64,000 bases of DNA from Aphanomyces cochlioides. Lineage: Eukaryota; Oomycota; Saprolegniomycetes; Saprolegniales; Verrucalvaceae. The position numbers and the translations under genes are program-made. The notes under the pieces are model-generated. The model did no database searches. It was not told the DNA's origin and worked only from the letters and a program-made list of their open reading frames with translations. Below, piece after piece: positions 18,716-29,122 of this stretch. The stretch spans positions 620,001-684,000 of the forward strand of contig JAHQRK010000003.1 of assembly GCA_019828595.1 (NCBI GenBank), given 5' to 3'. Each line of letters begins with the position of its first letter. Positions within the stretch are counted from its first letter, which is position 1.

Positions 18716-19938
18716 ATGGGATTCTTGCATGAAGAGTTCCATCATGGCGAAGATGAACACGAGCTGTATCAAAACCAAGGATGTAAGACTACTGAGAAGG
18801 AATGACTAGTTGATATCATGCTAAAGATGTATTGTGGCAACCATTCTTGAGCGACGCAGCGACGGAATTCCTGAGAGCTCAAGTGGATCGTGTATTGAGT
18901 GTGAAGCAGTTGAGTGAACACGCTGCGATTGCTTCGGACTCACGACCCCTTGTGTAGTGATTCCATTTCGCCAGAGTGGATTATGAATGCTCATTTACTT
19001 GGCGAGACCTGGTTGCTTGATCTTGTAAGATAAACTCGCCTTTGCTGCGAAGGAATGAATTAAACCACAGGCGAGAGAACCTCGATTACTCGATGCCTTG
19101 CAGGTAAACTGCACTTCAATGGGACATCAAACCAACGTCACGACACTGTGCAGATCTTTTGCGGGCCAGACATTTCTTTGCTCCAGACGCATCTCTTCTG
19201 CAAGCCTCAAGGGTACAATTGCACCTTGTTCAAGCACTCAATGGGCTTCGTTTCATAGATGCTCGGCAACTCCGTGGCATCAAGATGGATCTTCAGCTGA
19301 AGATATTCCCTTGGCCACAGTTTGGTACACTCATCGACGATGTGATATATTCTGAACACGACTAGGATTACCTTGGATGACATAACACCGCCGTTTTCTG
19401 GTGGTCTTGTCGTTCTTCCAGGACAACACAAGCATAACCTCCTTCCAGTACTTATTGCTCACTTGGCCGTCTCCATTACGTTCTCAACTTGATGCAGAGT
19501 GAAGCCAGTGACCATTTCCAGTTTGATCGCATCCTTCCAGTGGCTTACATCGCTCAGCAATCACCTTTCAGGTATCCTCTTCGAGCCGGCCATGTAAGGA
19601 TCCGAATCCTAACAGCTCTGACGTAGCGTAGGCTGCCATCCATCACCAGTGGCTGCCGCATGCATCTGAGCCGAACTTGACTTTAAACTACCGCCGAGTA
19701 ATCGTCCTACGCTATATCTCAACGTCTGTGCTCATGGCTGAAGGTGTGCCCCTTTGGTCCATCCGAAATGGTATCTCCTACTCAACTCTACGTGCCTAAC
19801 TAGTCGCCACTTGAAGACGGTGAGCTCGCTCGTGAATGTGCAATCGAGGAGGATGGCGAAGCTGAGCTCTATCCTGATTTCCGCCAAGAGGACGTGTTCA
19901 TCGAAGGCCGGAACATCATCCTCCGCGGCGCGCATTAA
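18716..19938 (+). CDS. Phytanoyl-CoA dioxygenase (PhyH) family protein
   Basis: Ten exons (18716-18782, 18827-18908, 18958-19024, 19071-19103, 19154-19212, 19259-19324, 19366-19447, 19498-19593, 19632-19745, 19804-19938) sum to 801 nt, 266 aa; introns are 38-58 nt. The layout is that of Fe(II)/2-oxoglutarate PhyH enzymes: LWQPFLSDAATEFLRAQVD at the start, the metal-binding HxD in PWHQDG, a LPGQHKHNLLP loop, the distal histidine in WLPHASEPN and the 2-oxoglutarate-binding arginine in NYRRVIVLRYIS. The last donor (19746) is the least certain boundary. Substrate is unknown; the family hydroxylates lipids and small molecules. The gene is intact despite lying next to a transposon. Confidence 0.82.
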
Positions 19939-20029
19939 GCCAACAATCTTTTTTTGTCCGTGCCACGCCACGACATCTCTATCCTCACTTTACAAAACGT
20001 CAAGTCTAGAGCCGGGTGGTGGCCAAGCT

Positions 20030-20806
20030 TCATGTGATGGAGTGGCGGTTGAACTGCGGCCTCAGGGCCAGCTTGGGAACCTCTCGCTTGAGCAGATCGA
20101 GCAGTTCAAGGTCGGGATATGTGGACGTGACGTCTCGTGCCTTGGTCTGACGTGGTCGTAGCCATGACGCAGGGTTCACTCTGTTCCACAGCTCGGTTCT
20201 CATCTCTTTGATGATCGCTGAGCGTGTCATTGGCTTTCTCATCTCCATGCGCTCGTCGTCTTGTCGTTCCAGCATCTCGAGCAGTTCAAGTTCTCTAGCT
20301 TCAGCTTCTTTGTTGGCATGTTCGAGTTGTTTCACTTGGTTCTCGAGGGCTTCGAGGCGTTCGTCCATGAGATTCTTATCCTTGAGGAGTTTGACCTTTT
20401 CTTCCAGTTCGATCAAGCGCTTCTCCTTGATTTTGCTGTCACGGAGGAGCTTGGTATGTTCTTGTTCAAAGTGTCGTACTCGGTTCTTGGCAACTATTAA
20501 TTCATCTTCGAGTGCATTGCGTTGTCGGTGCGTTTCGTCTCTGTCCTTGATCGACTGGAACTCCATGCTCATGCGTGTGATCTCCCATAGCAGCTTGGCC
20601 GCTTCGAGACTTCGCACTTTATGTTGGAGCTCGTTGCATGTCTTTTGGATATCCGCGATGATATTGCGCGCTTCGATCAATTCGTCATGGGTCTGGTTGG
20701 ACTCGTCGCCACAGCTCGGTGGTCGATTTGGTTCCATGGCGGTTGCAGAATGCGCGATTGAGGGTCGCTTCGGCAAGCCTTTGAGATCTCCGCTCGGTGT
20801 GTGCAT
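20030..20806 (-). CDS. Coiled-coil protein, paralogue 1
   Basis: Single exon of 258 aa from the ATG at 20806; an in-frame upstream extension has no ATG. Residues about 45-185 form a long coiled coil (ELQHKVRSLEAAKLLWEITR and following heptads), followed by a basic segment and a C-terminal DLELLDLLKREVPKL. It shares the AAKLLW-TR-MEFQ-IKDRD block and a similar LLxREx C-terminus with the gene at 25466-26422. No enzymatic domain is seen. The family is not one I can name. Confidence 0.75.
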   Translation of the reverse strand: MHTPSGDLKGLPKRPSIAHSATAMEPNRPPSCGDESNQTHDELIEARNIIADIQKTCNELQHKVRSLEAAKLLWEITRMSMEFQSIKDRDETHRQRNALEDELIVAKNRVRHFEQEHTKLLRDSKIKEKRLIELEEKVKLLKDKNLMDERLEALENQVKQLEHANKEAEARELELLEMLERQDDERMEMRKPMTRSAIIKEMRTELWNRVNPASWLRPRQTKARDVTSTYPDLELLDLLKREVPKLALRPQFNRHSIT

Positions 20807-21188
20807 CGCTTCAGGCGAGATCGCAGGCGGATTCGTCGAACACGTCAAAAATAGACTTGGATCTTAGCTGTCACATCGACTGGAGCATGACGGTTTCATT
20901 TTCGAAAAACCATCCGCCGCCCAACCAGATTTTGTAACTGTCAACTGACTGCCAATGGAGTAAAAATAGCCAAAAAGGCGTAACTGCCATCGCTCCAGAG
21001 TTGGCCGCCGCGGGAATTTTTTCGAATTGATGGAGATCCTCAGAGGAGATTCCTTGAAGCCGACGACAAGATGCACACTCTGGACGGCGGCGTGGCTACC
21101 GCAGAAGCCCTGTCGGGTCTGGCGTCGCTGAGCTGAAAAAGTGTGACGTGCCTCCTTGATAATGGGTGATCGTTCATTTAGACAGTCG
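20807..21188. other. Intergenic gap
   Basis: No credible gene seen; it holds the probable promoter of the minus-strand coiled-coil gene and runs up to the target duplication of the Mutator-like element. Confidence 0.35.
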
Positions 21189-21197
21189 CACCCACGA

Positions 21198-21282
21198 GAG
21201 AAATTCCCTCATTAAAACAGTACCACTGTTGTTCGGCCCCATTGTCGCTGTTGCAATGAGGGAATGACCTTATCCGGCAGAA
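21198..21282 (+). repeat. Left 85-bp terminal inverted repeat of the MULE
   Basis: It matches the reverse complement of 21725-21809 with a single mismatch. Confidence 0.85.
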
Positions 21283-21724
21283 CACCCTAAAAAACATCAC
21301 CCGGATAAAGTATCCGGATGACAGGTGTAAGGAATTTCTTCCTCATACTTTCAAAGGACCAACACGTCAGTGAAGCATGCTTGGACCTTGCCGTTTGGAC
21401 AGCCAAAAGAAAGGTGAGATTTTTGTATTGGATTTGGTGAACTAACGTGTGACGATAGGAAAGTCAGCTTGCCAGTTGAAGCGCAAACGCGACATGGATG
21501 CAGGGCATGGCCATTCAATGTGAAGCCATACTTGCTGTGCAACATGCATTAAACATTAGTGGTCGCACCAAACGTGGTTGACAAGGTAAGTCGTAGATGG
21601 TATATTTTTTAATCGGGGCGACTGTGTATTCCTTCCAAAAGGTCACCAAGTGATGTTGAAGGCGCATTTCAGTGTTGATCCGGATAATTATCCGGGTGAT
21701 GTTTTTTGGCAATTTACGTGGGCT

Positions 21725-21809
21725 TTCTGCCGGATAAGGTCTTTCCCTCATTGCAACAGCGACAATGGGGCCGAACAACAGTGGTACTGTTTTAATGAGG
21801 GAATTTCTC
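21725..21809 (-). repeat. Right 85-bp terminal inverted repeat of the MULE
   Basis: It matches the reverse complement of 21198-21282 with a single mismatch and is followed directly by the second 9-bp target copy. Confidence 0.85.
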
Positions 21810-21818
21810 CACCCACGA

Positions 21819-22558
21819 CCGTGTCTCGCGCTGTGTTACAGGACGCAGCAAGCGCACGATCCAACGTCGACTGGTCTTCCGGCACAACCACGCCCACGCT
21901 TTGTCGAGATATCACTCACCTTGATGACCGCCGCCACCTCCAGCTGCCTGGCTTCTCAATAGTGCGTCATCTTCTCACTCTTTGCCCGGCGAAACGTCCG
22001 CCTCACGTTCATCTCCCATGTTGATCTGGTCAGTCTAAAATTGAACCGATAAAGTACAGCTTTCGGTAATAAACAATATCCATCTATTATATCTCTAATG
22101 CTTTAATTAAGTCTTTTTTATTATTTGTTATTTATACTTGAATTGTGTATTCTTGTGAAAAAGGTGAAAATTATATAAGATTATTTATCATTTTTCAGTT
22201 ATTTACAATGTAGAGCTATGAAAGAACACTCCAATCCTTCAAGTCGACCAGACCATGTGGATGTCGTGGTGCGAATCGTTACCTGGTCGAGCGCTTAGAA
22301 CTGAGAGTTGGAATGCAAGGGCGGACTCGTGAAGATGATCATCGGGGTGCCAGGCTGCACTCCCCTCTTCGTGCCTTCAGTCCAGTGAATATGGACGACA
22401 ATCAAGTATGTCGTGCCGTTGGGACCGCCTTATGATGGCCATGCCAAGGTCGCCTCTACATAAAAGCTGGGCATGCCCGCGGTCATTTGTTGCGCAAGAG
22501 TGGCACATGGCGTCGTCGTTGTTGATTGTTGGCATTGTAACTTTGTTGCCGGCCTGGC
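21819..22558. other. Intergenic gap upstream of the BT1 transporter
   Basis: 740 bp with a very AT-rich centre (22060-22210). No gene recognised; the promoter of the transporter should lie here. Confidence 0.35.
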
Positions 22559-24259
22559 ATGGGGAAGCTCTCGCCCTACTCGCAGCAGCAGCATCAATAC
22601 ACGTACGACTACGACTTTGATGGGATCCTCGAGTCAAGAGCGATCAAGATAAACTCGCCCGACCACCATCATCGTGGAGGAACGCCTCTGCGGAATGGCC
22701 AACTCCGTCCAGGCGAAGCACCCAAGTATTCCAGCAGCGAAGTCCTCGGCCTCTTTGCACAGTACGTCGCTGTCGGCATCCTCTACGGCGTTCTGCCCAA
22801 TTTGGCCTACCCAGTCTTCACCAACTACTTTCACATGACGGGAGCTCAAGTGAACTCCGCCACGAACCTCATCCAACTAGGCTGGAACTTTAAAGTGTTC
22901 GTCGGCGTTCTCTCCGATTGCGTGCCTCTCTTTGGCTATCGGCGCAAGTCATGGATGATGATCGGCTGGTTCCTCTGCTCAGTGTGCATGCTTGTCGTGG
23001 CTCTTGCTCATCATGGCGCACCTTACTACCTTGACCTTCCTGTGCGTATTTCTGCAGCGACGCCAGAGCAACTAAGCAATACCACGACCAACTCTGATGC
23101 GTTCAAGCATGGAGCGTTCATTTCGCTCATGTGTGGCCTCGCAAGTATGTGCTACATCGTCTCCGATGTCGCCGCTGATGCATTGCTGGTTGAAATCGCC
23201 CAGCGAGAGCCCGAAGCAACTCGTGGCCGTCTTCAGTCGCTCGCTTACACGGCTCGCACAGTTGCCTCTGTGGTCTCCCAGACGATTCTTGGCGTTGGCC
23301 TCAACTCCAAGGCGTACAATGGCACTTTCAACTGGGACATCGGCCTGAACGCGTTGTTTTGGATCCTCACTTGCCCCTGTCTGCTCATGATCCCGCTCTC
23401 GTTTATGTTTATCCGCGAGTCGAATCACCACTCTGTCAATGTGTACGACTACTTTGGCCACTGCTGGCGCTTCCTCCTCAACCGCGCTGTCGTTCAAGTC
23501 ATGCTCTTTATCTTTCTCGTCAATCTCTTCACGTGCATTACGACGACGGCGGCGCCTTACGTGATGACTTTCTGGGCCAAGGCTGAAAATATGAACTCCC
23601 AATTTGCATCCATCGCTTCCAACCTCATCTACGCCGTTGGAATTGCCACCACCGGTCACTTTGGTACGACTTGGAACTGGTGCGTGACTGTGATCACGTG
23701 CTTGCTCGTCTCGACGTCGATGGACGCCGTGATCCAGTTCTTGACGATCTGGGGCGTCGTGCGCAATCAATGGTTCTACCTCTTCTCGATGTCCTTGGAG
23801 CAGCTCCCATTGTCCATCGCATGGATGGTCTTGAGCTTCATGAATGTTGAATTGGCCGACATTGGCAACGAAGGCGTCACGTATGCGCTCTTGACGACCA
23901 TCTCGAACTTGCCCCAGTCACTCAGCTCAGTCGTCTCCAACATTATCTGCAGCCAGTTGAACATTGGCGCCGAGGAAATCTCTGCCGATGCGCATTCAAC
24001 GCGATGGGAAGTCACGGACTCTTACTTCATCCAGCACGGCTCGAATTTGCTCGCGTGTGTCATCGTGCTCCTGATGCTCCCAGCGCAAAAGTATCACATC
24101 CAGCACATGAAGCTCAGTCCAGCGCGGCATCCATACTGGGCTCTCTTTGTCGTGCTCTTGATCGTCGCCGCGCTTGTCTTCTCGACGACGGGTAGCATCA
24201 TGTCCATGTTTGACTCGACAAGCTGCTACGTGATTGCAGGCGGTGGCGGCTGCCCGTAG
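22559..24259 (+). CDS. Folate/biopterin transporter (BT1/FBT family, MFS fold)
   Basis: A single exon encodes 566 aa. A soluble N-terminus of about 60 residues is followed by about twelve hydrophobic segments. The early block WNFKVFVGVLSDCVPLFGYR, followed by an RKSWM sequence, is the BT1-family signature at the end of the second membrane segment. The C-terminus is hydrophobic and glycine-rich. BT1 proteins import folates and pterins in kinetoplastids, apicomplexans, plants and cyanobacteria, and the family is expanded in oomycetes. Substrate cannot be read from sequence. The long open frames on the opposite strand inside this gene are shadows. Confidence 0.92.
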   Translation: MGKLSPYSQQQHQYTYDYDFDGILESRAIKINSPDHHHRGGTPLRNGQLRPGEAPKYSSSEVLGLFAQYVAVGILYGVLPNLAYPVFTNYFHMTGAQVNSATNLIQLGWNFKVFVGVLSDCVPLFGYRRKSWMMIGWFLCSVCMLVVALAHHGAPYYLDLPVRISAATPEQLSNTTTNSDAFKHGAFISLMCGLASMCYIVSDVAADALLVEIAQREPEATRGRLQSLAYTARTVASVVSQTILGVGLNSKAYNGTFNWDIGLNALFWILTCPCLLMIPLSFMFIRESNHHSVNVYDYFGHCWRFLLNRAVVQVMLFIFLVNLFTCITTTAAPYVMTFWAKAENMNSQFASIASNLIYAVGIATTGHFGTTWNWCVTVITCLLVSTSMDAVIQFLTIWGVVRNQWFYLFSMSLEQLPLSIAWMVLSFMNVELADIGNEGVTYALLTTISNLPQSLSSVVSNIICSQLNIGAEEISADAHSTRWEVTDSYFIQHGSNLLACVIVLLMLPAQKYHIQHMKLSPARHPYWALFVVLLIVAALVFSTTGSIMSMFDSTSCYVIAGGGGCP

Positions 24260-25465
24260 CTCAACTTTGTCGTGGACAGACCGCCCTTGTAAAGTACATG
24301 TACTGATAATAATACTCTTCCTCTGCTCCAATTGCCGCTTGGATGGCCACTGCGACGCTGTCGCTGCCTTGAAGTTAATGATAGCACGCTCGCCGGCAGG
24401 GTTTCAACTGCACGTGTGCTGCAACAATCCCTCGACGCGTGTCCATGAGTTGGAACTCCTGCGATGTCGCGCACAACCGCTCGACAGTCCCGAGATGTAG
24501 ACCAGACTCCTTCCTCCATGAGTTGGAGTCGCTGTGTCTCTACGACGACGTTGATTCGATGCTACTTGAGCATCTTGCGCCTGCCTACTCTTCTCTCGCG
24601 CAATCAGTTTGGCGCCGTCCACATGGCTCAACAATACAGAAGAAATTCTCAACTCTTCTACCACGCTGCAGGATTCCAGCGCTGGCGACAGCTTGACGTG
24701 GCGCTCTACTGTAGAATACGAAGAGGATGAAGCTATTAATAGCCGACGGCGAGAAAACGCACTCGAAGTCATTTCAACCTACAGTAGGTAGAGAGAAGAG
24801 AGCTCCCACTTGGTGAAGTTATCACACTGTCGTGGGGTCGACGTGCATTCGCCAGCCATTTCCTGCGAATGATATAAGATGACGATCCTGTTGGACTGTT
24901 CAGAGTTGTGGACGGTGTGTTTGCTTGACGTATTCCTCGTCTTCTCATGATGTCAGCCAGCATTCTGGCCGTCGGAACACGGCGCCACCGCGATGCCCTG
25001 CAAGCTACAAAGGGCGGCAGCAGGAAACTCCGTGCTGCATCGTTAACAGTCATGGGGGCAGGACAACCTCCAACGAATGCCTCCTCAACTGGAAGCTTCA
25101 GGAGGAGTAAGATGACGTGGAAACGTTCTGGAGAGTCCATGCTTCACGTCACTAGAGCTGGCTTTAGCTGCGCATACAGAGACATGCGAAGCCTCGTGTT
25201 GGACGCTGCGTCGTTGCATGATATCACGGCGTGGCTCCCAAGCAACTGCGAGCCAATTTATAGTTGAAACATGCTCTGAACGGAGGAATCATCACGCTTT
25301 CGAGCGTTTGCACGTGACGATCGCGGTCGCAAGCACACAAATCGCGCCACGCTCGTCCTCTTGCGGTCCTTACAGTAGAGCGCTACTGACTTGGAATCTC
25401 TATGTTTGATAACTTAACTACTATACTGGGTTCTACAGGGCCTTAAATAACTATAACTTAGTGGT
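24260..25465. other. 1.2-kb stretch with at most one weak gene candidate
   Basis: On the plus strand 24430-24790 carries acidic, plausible coding stretches in two frames (LHELESLCLYDDVDSMLLEH and NNTEEILNSSTTLQDSS through ENALEVISTYSR), which could be exons of a small gene, but no consistent GT-AG model was found. From 24800 to 25465 no frame stands out. The promoter of the minus-strand coiled-coil gene is not here but beyond 26422. Confidence 0.25.
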
Positions 25466-26422
25466 TTAGAACCACCCGTCTTGCGACTCGGCGCGCCCGC
25501 GGTGACCACCCGACGTGCCCAGCTCGCGCTGGAGGAGATGGATCAACTCGTAGTTGGCGGTCGACTTGGCGATGCGCGCGGGGGGAATCGGATGAGGAGA
25601 CTCGGCAAAGACGGGGGTAGTCTTGACAACGGTGGGGGTGGCCCTGGTTTGGGCACGTGGTCTTGACTTAGGAGAGTCGGCAAAGACGGGGGTGGTCTTG
25701 ACAACGGTGGGGGTGGCCCTGGTTTGGGCGCGTGGTCTTGATTTGGTTTGGGACGCTGGTTTCGAATCGCTTCTTTGGAAGAGCTTCCACGACGACGTGC
25801 GTTGGACAGGCGCCGTGGATTCATACTTAACCTCAAATTGGTTCAACTTGAGCACGTGGTTCTCATCAACAAGCGCCTCGTTGATGGCGATGAGCTGTTC
25901 GACTTGGTCCTCCAGATGTTTGAGGCGGGAGAACATGTCGGTCGTGTTCTGGAGCACCTTGAGGTCCGCTTCGATTGCTTCAATGCGGGCGTCTTTCGCT
26001 GCCATTTCCGCTTTGAGCTTTTCACATTCGTCTTTGAAATATTTCGCCGTGTTTTCCGTGCGCACGAGTTGGACTTGCAGGCGATGGTACGATCGAGCGT
26101 GGTCGTCGCGATCTTTAATCACTTGGAACTCCATGCCGAGGCGTGTGACATCCCAGAGCAACTTGGCTGCTTCCAATTGCTTGACTTGGAATTGAAGTTC
26201 CGAGCAGAGGCGCTTCGCGTCTGCGAGTTGTGCTTTCGTCGTCGTGAGTTCATCGTCGAGGAAGATCGAGTCGCGGAGGGTGTTGGTATCCGCGACCGAC
26301 ATGGGCGAATCGAGGTTGATCGAGGTCACGACGACGAGGGACTTATCGAGCATTTGAAAATCATTCAAAGGCTGTTGCTGTGTCGGCAGTGCGCAGTCGG
26401 CGCTTGGGCTACCTGTGGTCAT
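25466..26422 (-). CDS. Coiled-coil protein, paralogue 2, with a tandem 25-residue repeat
   Basis: Single exon of 318 aa from the ATG at 26422. Residues about 55-200 form a coiled coil that shares an AAKLLWDVTRLGMEFQVIKD block with the gene at 20030-20806. A proline/threonine-rich part then contains two copies of a 25-residue unit beginning SRPRAQTRATPTVVKTTPVF, and the protein ends with YELIHLLQRELG, like its paralogue. The repeat units encode basic SRPR motifs that could be contact or phosphorylation sites (inference). Function unknown. Confidence 0.75.
   Translation of the reverse strand: MTTGSPSADCALPTQQQPLNDFQMLDKSLVVVTSINLDSPMSVADTNTLRDSIFLDDELTTTKAQLADAKRLCSELQFQVKQLEAAKLLWDVTRLGMEFQVIKDRDDHARSYHRLQVQLVRTENTAKYFKDECEKLKAEMAAKDARIEAIEADLKVLQNTTDMFSRLKHLEDQVEQLIAINEALVDENHVLKLNQFEVKYESTAPVQRTSSWKLFQRSDSKPASQTKSRPRAQTRATPTVVKTTPVFADSPKSRPRAQTRATPTVVKTTPVFAESPHPIPPARIAKSTANYELIHLLQRELGTSGGHRGRAESQDGWF
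25600..25749 (-). repeat. Two tandem 75-bp units inside the coiled-coil gene
   Basis: Units of 75 bp (about 25600-25674 and 25675-25749) differ at only a few positions. The length is a multiple of three, so copy-number change would keep the reading frame. Confidence 0.85.
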
Positions 26423-28023
26423 GTACGTGTGTTGTCGAATTGGCTAGTGAGATTCCGTGACCTTGGATTTGTTACAGTAGCGTTAATGGAATTTACAAAA
26501 TTCGATGGAATTCCAGACATGCCAACGTGCATTCGGCAGAAAATCCAAAATCATGTCCTAAAACTCCCTAAATTCGGTGAAATTCGGTCGAAAGGACGGA
26601 TGTTCTGATGTAGAAACCTGATTTCATGATGAAGCGCCGCTTGTCATACTGTGTAACAACCAGTCTCGTCAAACACCAATCAAAACCCGCCATGGGATGG
26701 GACAGTTGTGACAAGGCCACGCCGATGAGTGGCTAAAACGAAAGAGTACAGTGCGGCGGTGGCTGCGAGACAGAAGGATGTGCCTCGGAGTGTGATATTC
26801 GTCAGCAACGACGACGACGACGACGGTGGCGGCAGGGATTGTAGCTCGATCTGACACTGATATAGCTCGCCGAGGAGGCGGCAGCAACCGTCGAGAACGG
26901 TCGCCACCGTCGATTCCAATTCCAAGAACGTGGCGCCACATCACCTCCTCGTCGTCGCGACTCTCTCAAGAAAAGGGTCCACTTCAACGATCATCAAGCG
27001 TTGTCTGGCTTCGTCTTCAGTCCTCCCTCAGGTTGACTGGTCAATATTTTTTCAGCACCCAACAAGAAACAGCGGTGGGAGTCAGGCCGTCGTGGGAGCA
27101 ACCATTTTTTCACTTGGAGTTTGTATACTGTACGACCTCCGTTGGCCATTCTTGGGTCATTTTTCTCGACACTGAAATAGCTGATTTCGTATTTTATCTT
27201 GGAATTTGTATGGAAATCCCAAAGGTTGAGCTCCAGTATGGAAAAAGACACTCAATCCATCTTGGGCATCTTTGTACTGTAGGAAGATGGAAGGTGCGAC
27301 CTGTCGGCCGTGATGACACGTTTGAATGACCGCCGCAGCGACATCCACCCGAGAGTGTACTTGGATCAACTATGCAAGAAGTTGAAGCGTCGTTGAGATT
27401 CAAGCAATCTCCAACAGACTACCGTACACAGTACTCGACCTCGAGACTCAGTCAATGGCGCCGCCTGTCTACGAGACGCGACGATCATCCAACTCCCACG
27501 AGGAGCCAAAGATGTTTGGTTGTTGTCGATGAAGAGTCTACGACAGCCGCCGCCATCATAGCCTTTGTGATTTTGAAGCTTGTGTGCGAACTTGACAAGC
27601 GAACGAAATGATGATGTTGATTGTGGCGGCTGTTTGATTATTGAGCCCATGGCGTTTTCCTCGAGAGTCCTCTGGATGACCAACTCGCGACGTCGGTGCG
27701 GTTTGAATCGTCAACATCGACTTGCATGCAGCGGAAACCATTCGATGATGCAAAAAGATCCAGGAAAGTGGCATCAAAGCAACCCAGATTGAGTGCAATG
27801 GACGACGTGGAACGTGCACGAATTTGACAAGACGACCACTCTTCATGTGTCGAGTGTTGTGGAGCGCAGAGTCCACCCAATCCAACCCTCATCCATCGTG
27901 CCAAAGAATGTGTGGATCGAATGGGCCAAGCGAGTCACTACTTGGAGAGTAAACACAGAGGCGGGCATCATATCACTGGCTGCCATTTCAATTCAACGTC
28001 GAGCTCTGGTTGGAGATGACGTT
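26423..28023. other. 1.6-kb stretch without a resolvable gene
   Basis: Several open stretches of 60-110 codons exist on both strands with normal GC content, for example a minus-strand one at 26680-26925 that has a proline/serine run and one hydrophobic segment, and minus-strand ones at 27366-27904. None gave a convincing intron model or family match. The stretch may hold one or two small unrecognised genes or decayed sequence. Confidence 0.25.
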
Positions 28024-29077
28024 TCAGTTGTGTTTGGCCGTGAGATGTGGAAGCGATTTCGACGAAAATGCTTGAGACATCATGCGATTTGTGGCCAGAG
28101 GAAGAGGCAGCACGGCCTGGCTTCGTGAACGACTGCTCCTCTTCACGGGTTGTCGCCACGGGAGCAGAGACCCGGCGAGCTTTTCCTTCCTCGCAGCCAC
28201 GAGTCGGTGGACAATCACATGGTCGGGCTTCATGGCGAAATAAGTGGCTTGGCGTTGCTCTCGCTCGCGCCGTCGAGTGGCTAGCGCGGCTTGAGCGTAC
28301 TGTTCCAGCAGAGCATTGCGACGCTGGCGCTTGAGGAATCCGTGGAGACGTGTCAAGGCCAGAGTTGTCGTTTTGAAGCGTATGCGGTGGATATACCACC
28401 GCTGGAGTCTTGTAGCGGCATGCCATCGACGGCATTTGAATAGATAGAGGCGAATGAGTCGCTGGATACGTCCGGCGCAAGCATGTGCTCGCACGACAAG
28501 CGCCTGCAACAGTGTCAAACTAAAGCCAGACAGCAAGAGGAGCTCACCTTGATGTGTCGGCAAGCTTTGAGCACCCAGCGATGCCTCCTCTCTCGCGCAA
28601 GGCGACGAATGCCTTGAACGATGAGGAAGAGTCGCTCGGTCTTCTTGATCCTCCTTGCCCACAACAGCGGCTTCGTGTGCTTTCGGGCACTGTAGCCTCG
28701 CCAAATTGCTTGAAAGCAAGTCGCACCATTGTGCCAGTCAATGAGAAGTTGCTGCTGCATCCTCATAACCGACGCAGTGGAGGCTTCGATCGTAGCTGCT
28801 GCTGCTTGTAGCTGCTTGACAGTATAATAACGAGGCCGTTTGTCCTGGTCGCTGTATTGTGATAATGGCGCCATGACGTCAAAGTAGAGGTGTCGATGTC
28901 GCTGGAGGAGATCCAACCTATGCCAAACATGGAGTTGAGTGACGGCAAGACCTTCAGCGACTACCAAGCCCGCTCTGCCTCAGCGTAGCCAGCATCAAGA
29001 GCTTGATTCAAGTACTCTGGTGTGTATGTAGCTTGCTGGAGGACATGGTTTGGCGGCGGGATGCCAGGCTTGGTCAT
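28024..29077 (-). CDS. IQ-motif (calmodulin-binding) protein
   Basis: Three exons (29077-28965, 28917-28548, 28503-28024) sum to 963 nt, 320 aa. The protein is helical and very basic, with IQ-like elements: ATCFQAIWRGYSARKH, LIVQGIRRLARERRHR, ACAGRIQRLIRLYLFKCRR and AATRLQRWYIHRIRF. IQ motifs bind calmodulin or myosin light chains in the absence of other domains. The tail is basic and serine-rich. The ATG at 29077 was chosen because it opens the frame directly (MTKPGIPPPN); it stands 45 bp from the start of the divergent small gene. Confidence 0.82.
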
Positions 29078-29122
29078 GAAGAAGATGGTGCTATTTATAG
29101 GAAATTCTTGGCACAAGGGAAC
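29078..29122. promoter_or_regulatory. 45-bp gap between divergent start codons
   Basis: Both genes must be initiated from within or beyond this gap, so their 5' leaders probably overlap. No CCAAT box is seen. Confidence 0.35.

Larger units (their letters stand above)
21198..21809. mobile_element. Non-autonomous Mutator-like element (MULE MITE), 612 bp
   Basis: Two 85-bp terminal inverted repeats (21198-21282 and 21725-21809) are identical except for one base and begin GAGAAATTCCCTCATTAAAA. They are flanked by a perfect 9-bp direct repeat CACCCACGA (21189-21197 and 21810-21818). Long inverted repeats with 9-bp target duplications are the signature of Mutator/MULE transposons. The interior has no transposase frame, only short open stretches, and a pair of CCGGAT-based palindromes next to the inverted repeats. 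The near identity of the ends suggests recent movement. Confidence 0.85.

Noticed and set aside
18900..18960. Apparent one-base frameshift at a CCCC run in the dioxygenase gene
   Set aside because: A 49-nt intron (18909-18957) in phase 2 joins the two frames and yields the expected PhyH helix sequence.
20864..21076. 70-codon minus-strand frame upstream of the coiled-coil gene
   Set aside because: Its composition looks random, no ATG-linked exon joins it to the neighbouring gene, and it lies in the expected promoter.
23072..23770. 232-codon frame antisense within the BT1 transporter
   Set aside because: Charged product produced by the complement of hydrophobic codons; the plus-strand gene is certain.
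25600..25749. Possible CRISPR-like or satellite array
   Set aside because: Only two directly abutting 75-bp coding units, no spacers; it is an in-frame protein repeat.
26669..26944. Minus-strand frame with a valine run (possible membrane peptide)
   Set aside because: The valine run comes from a GAC/GTC trinucleotide repeat near 26810-26825; no start, intron or homology support.
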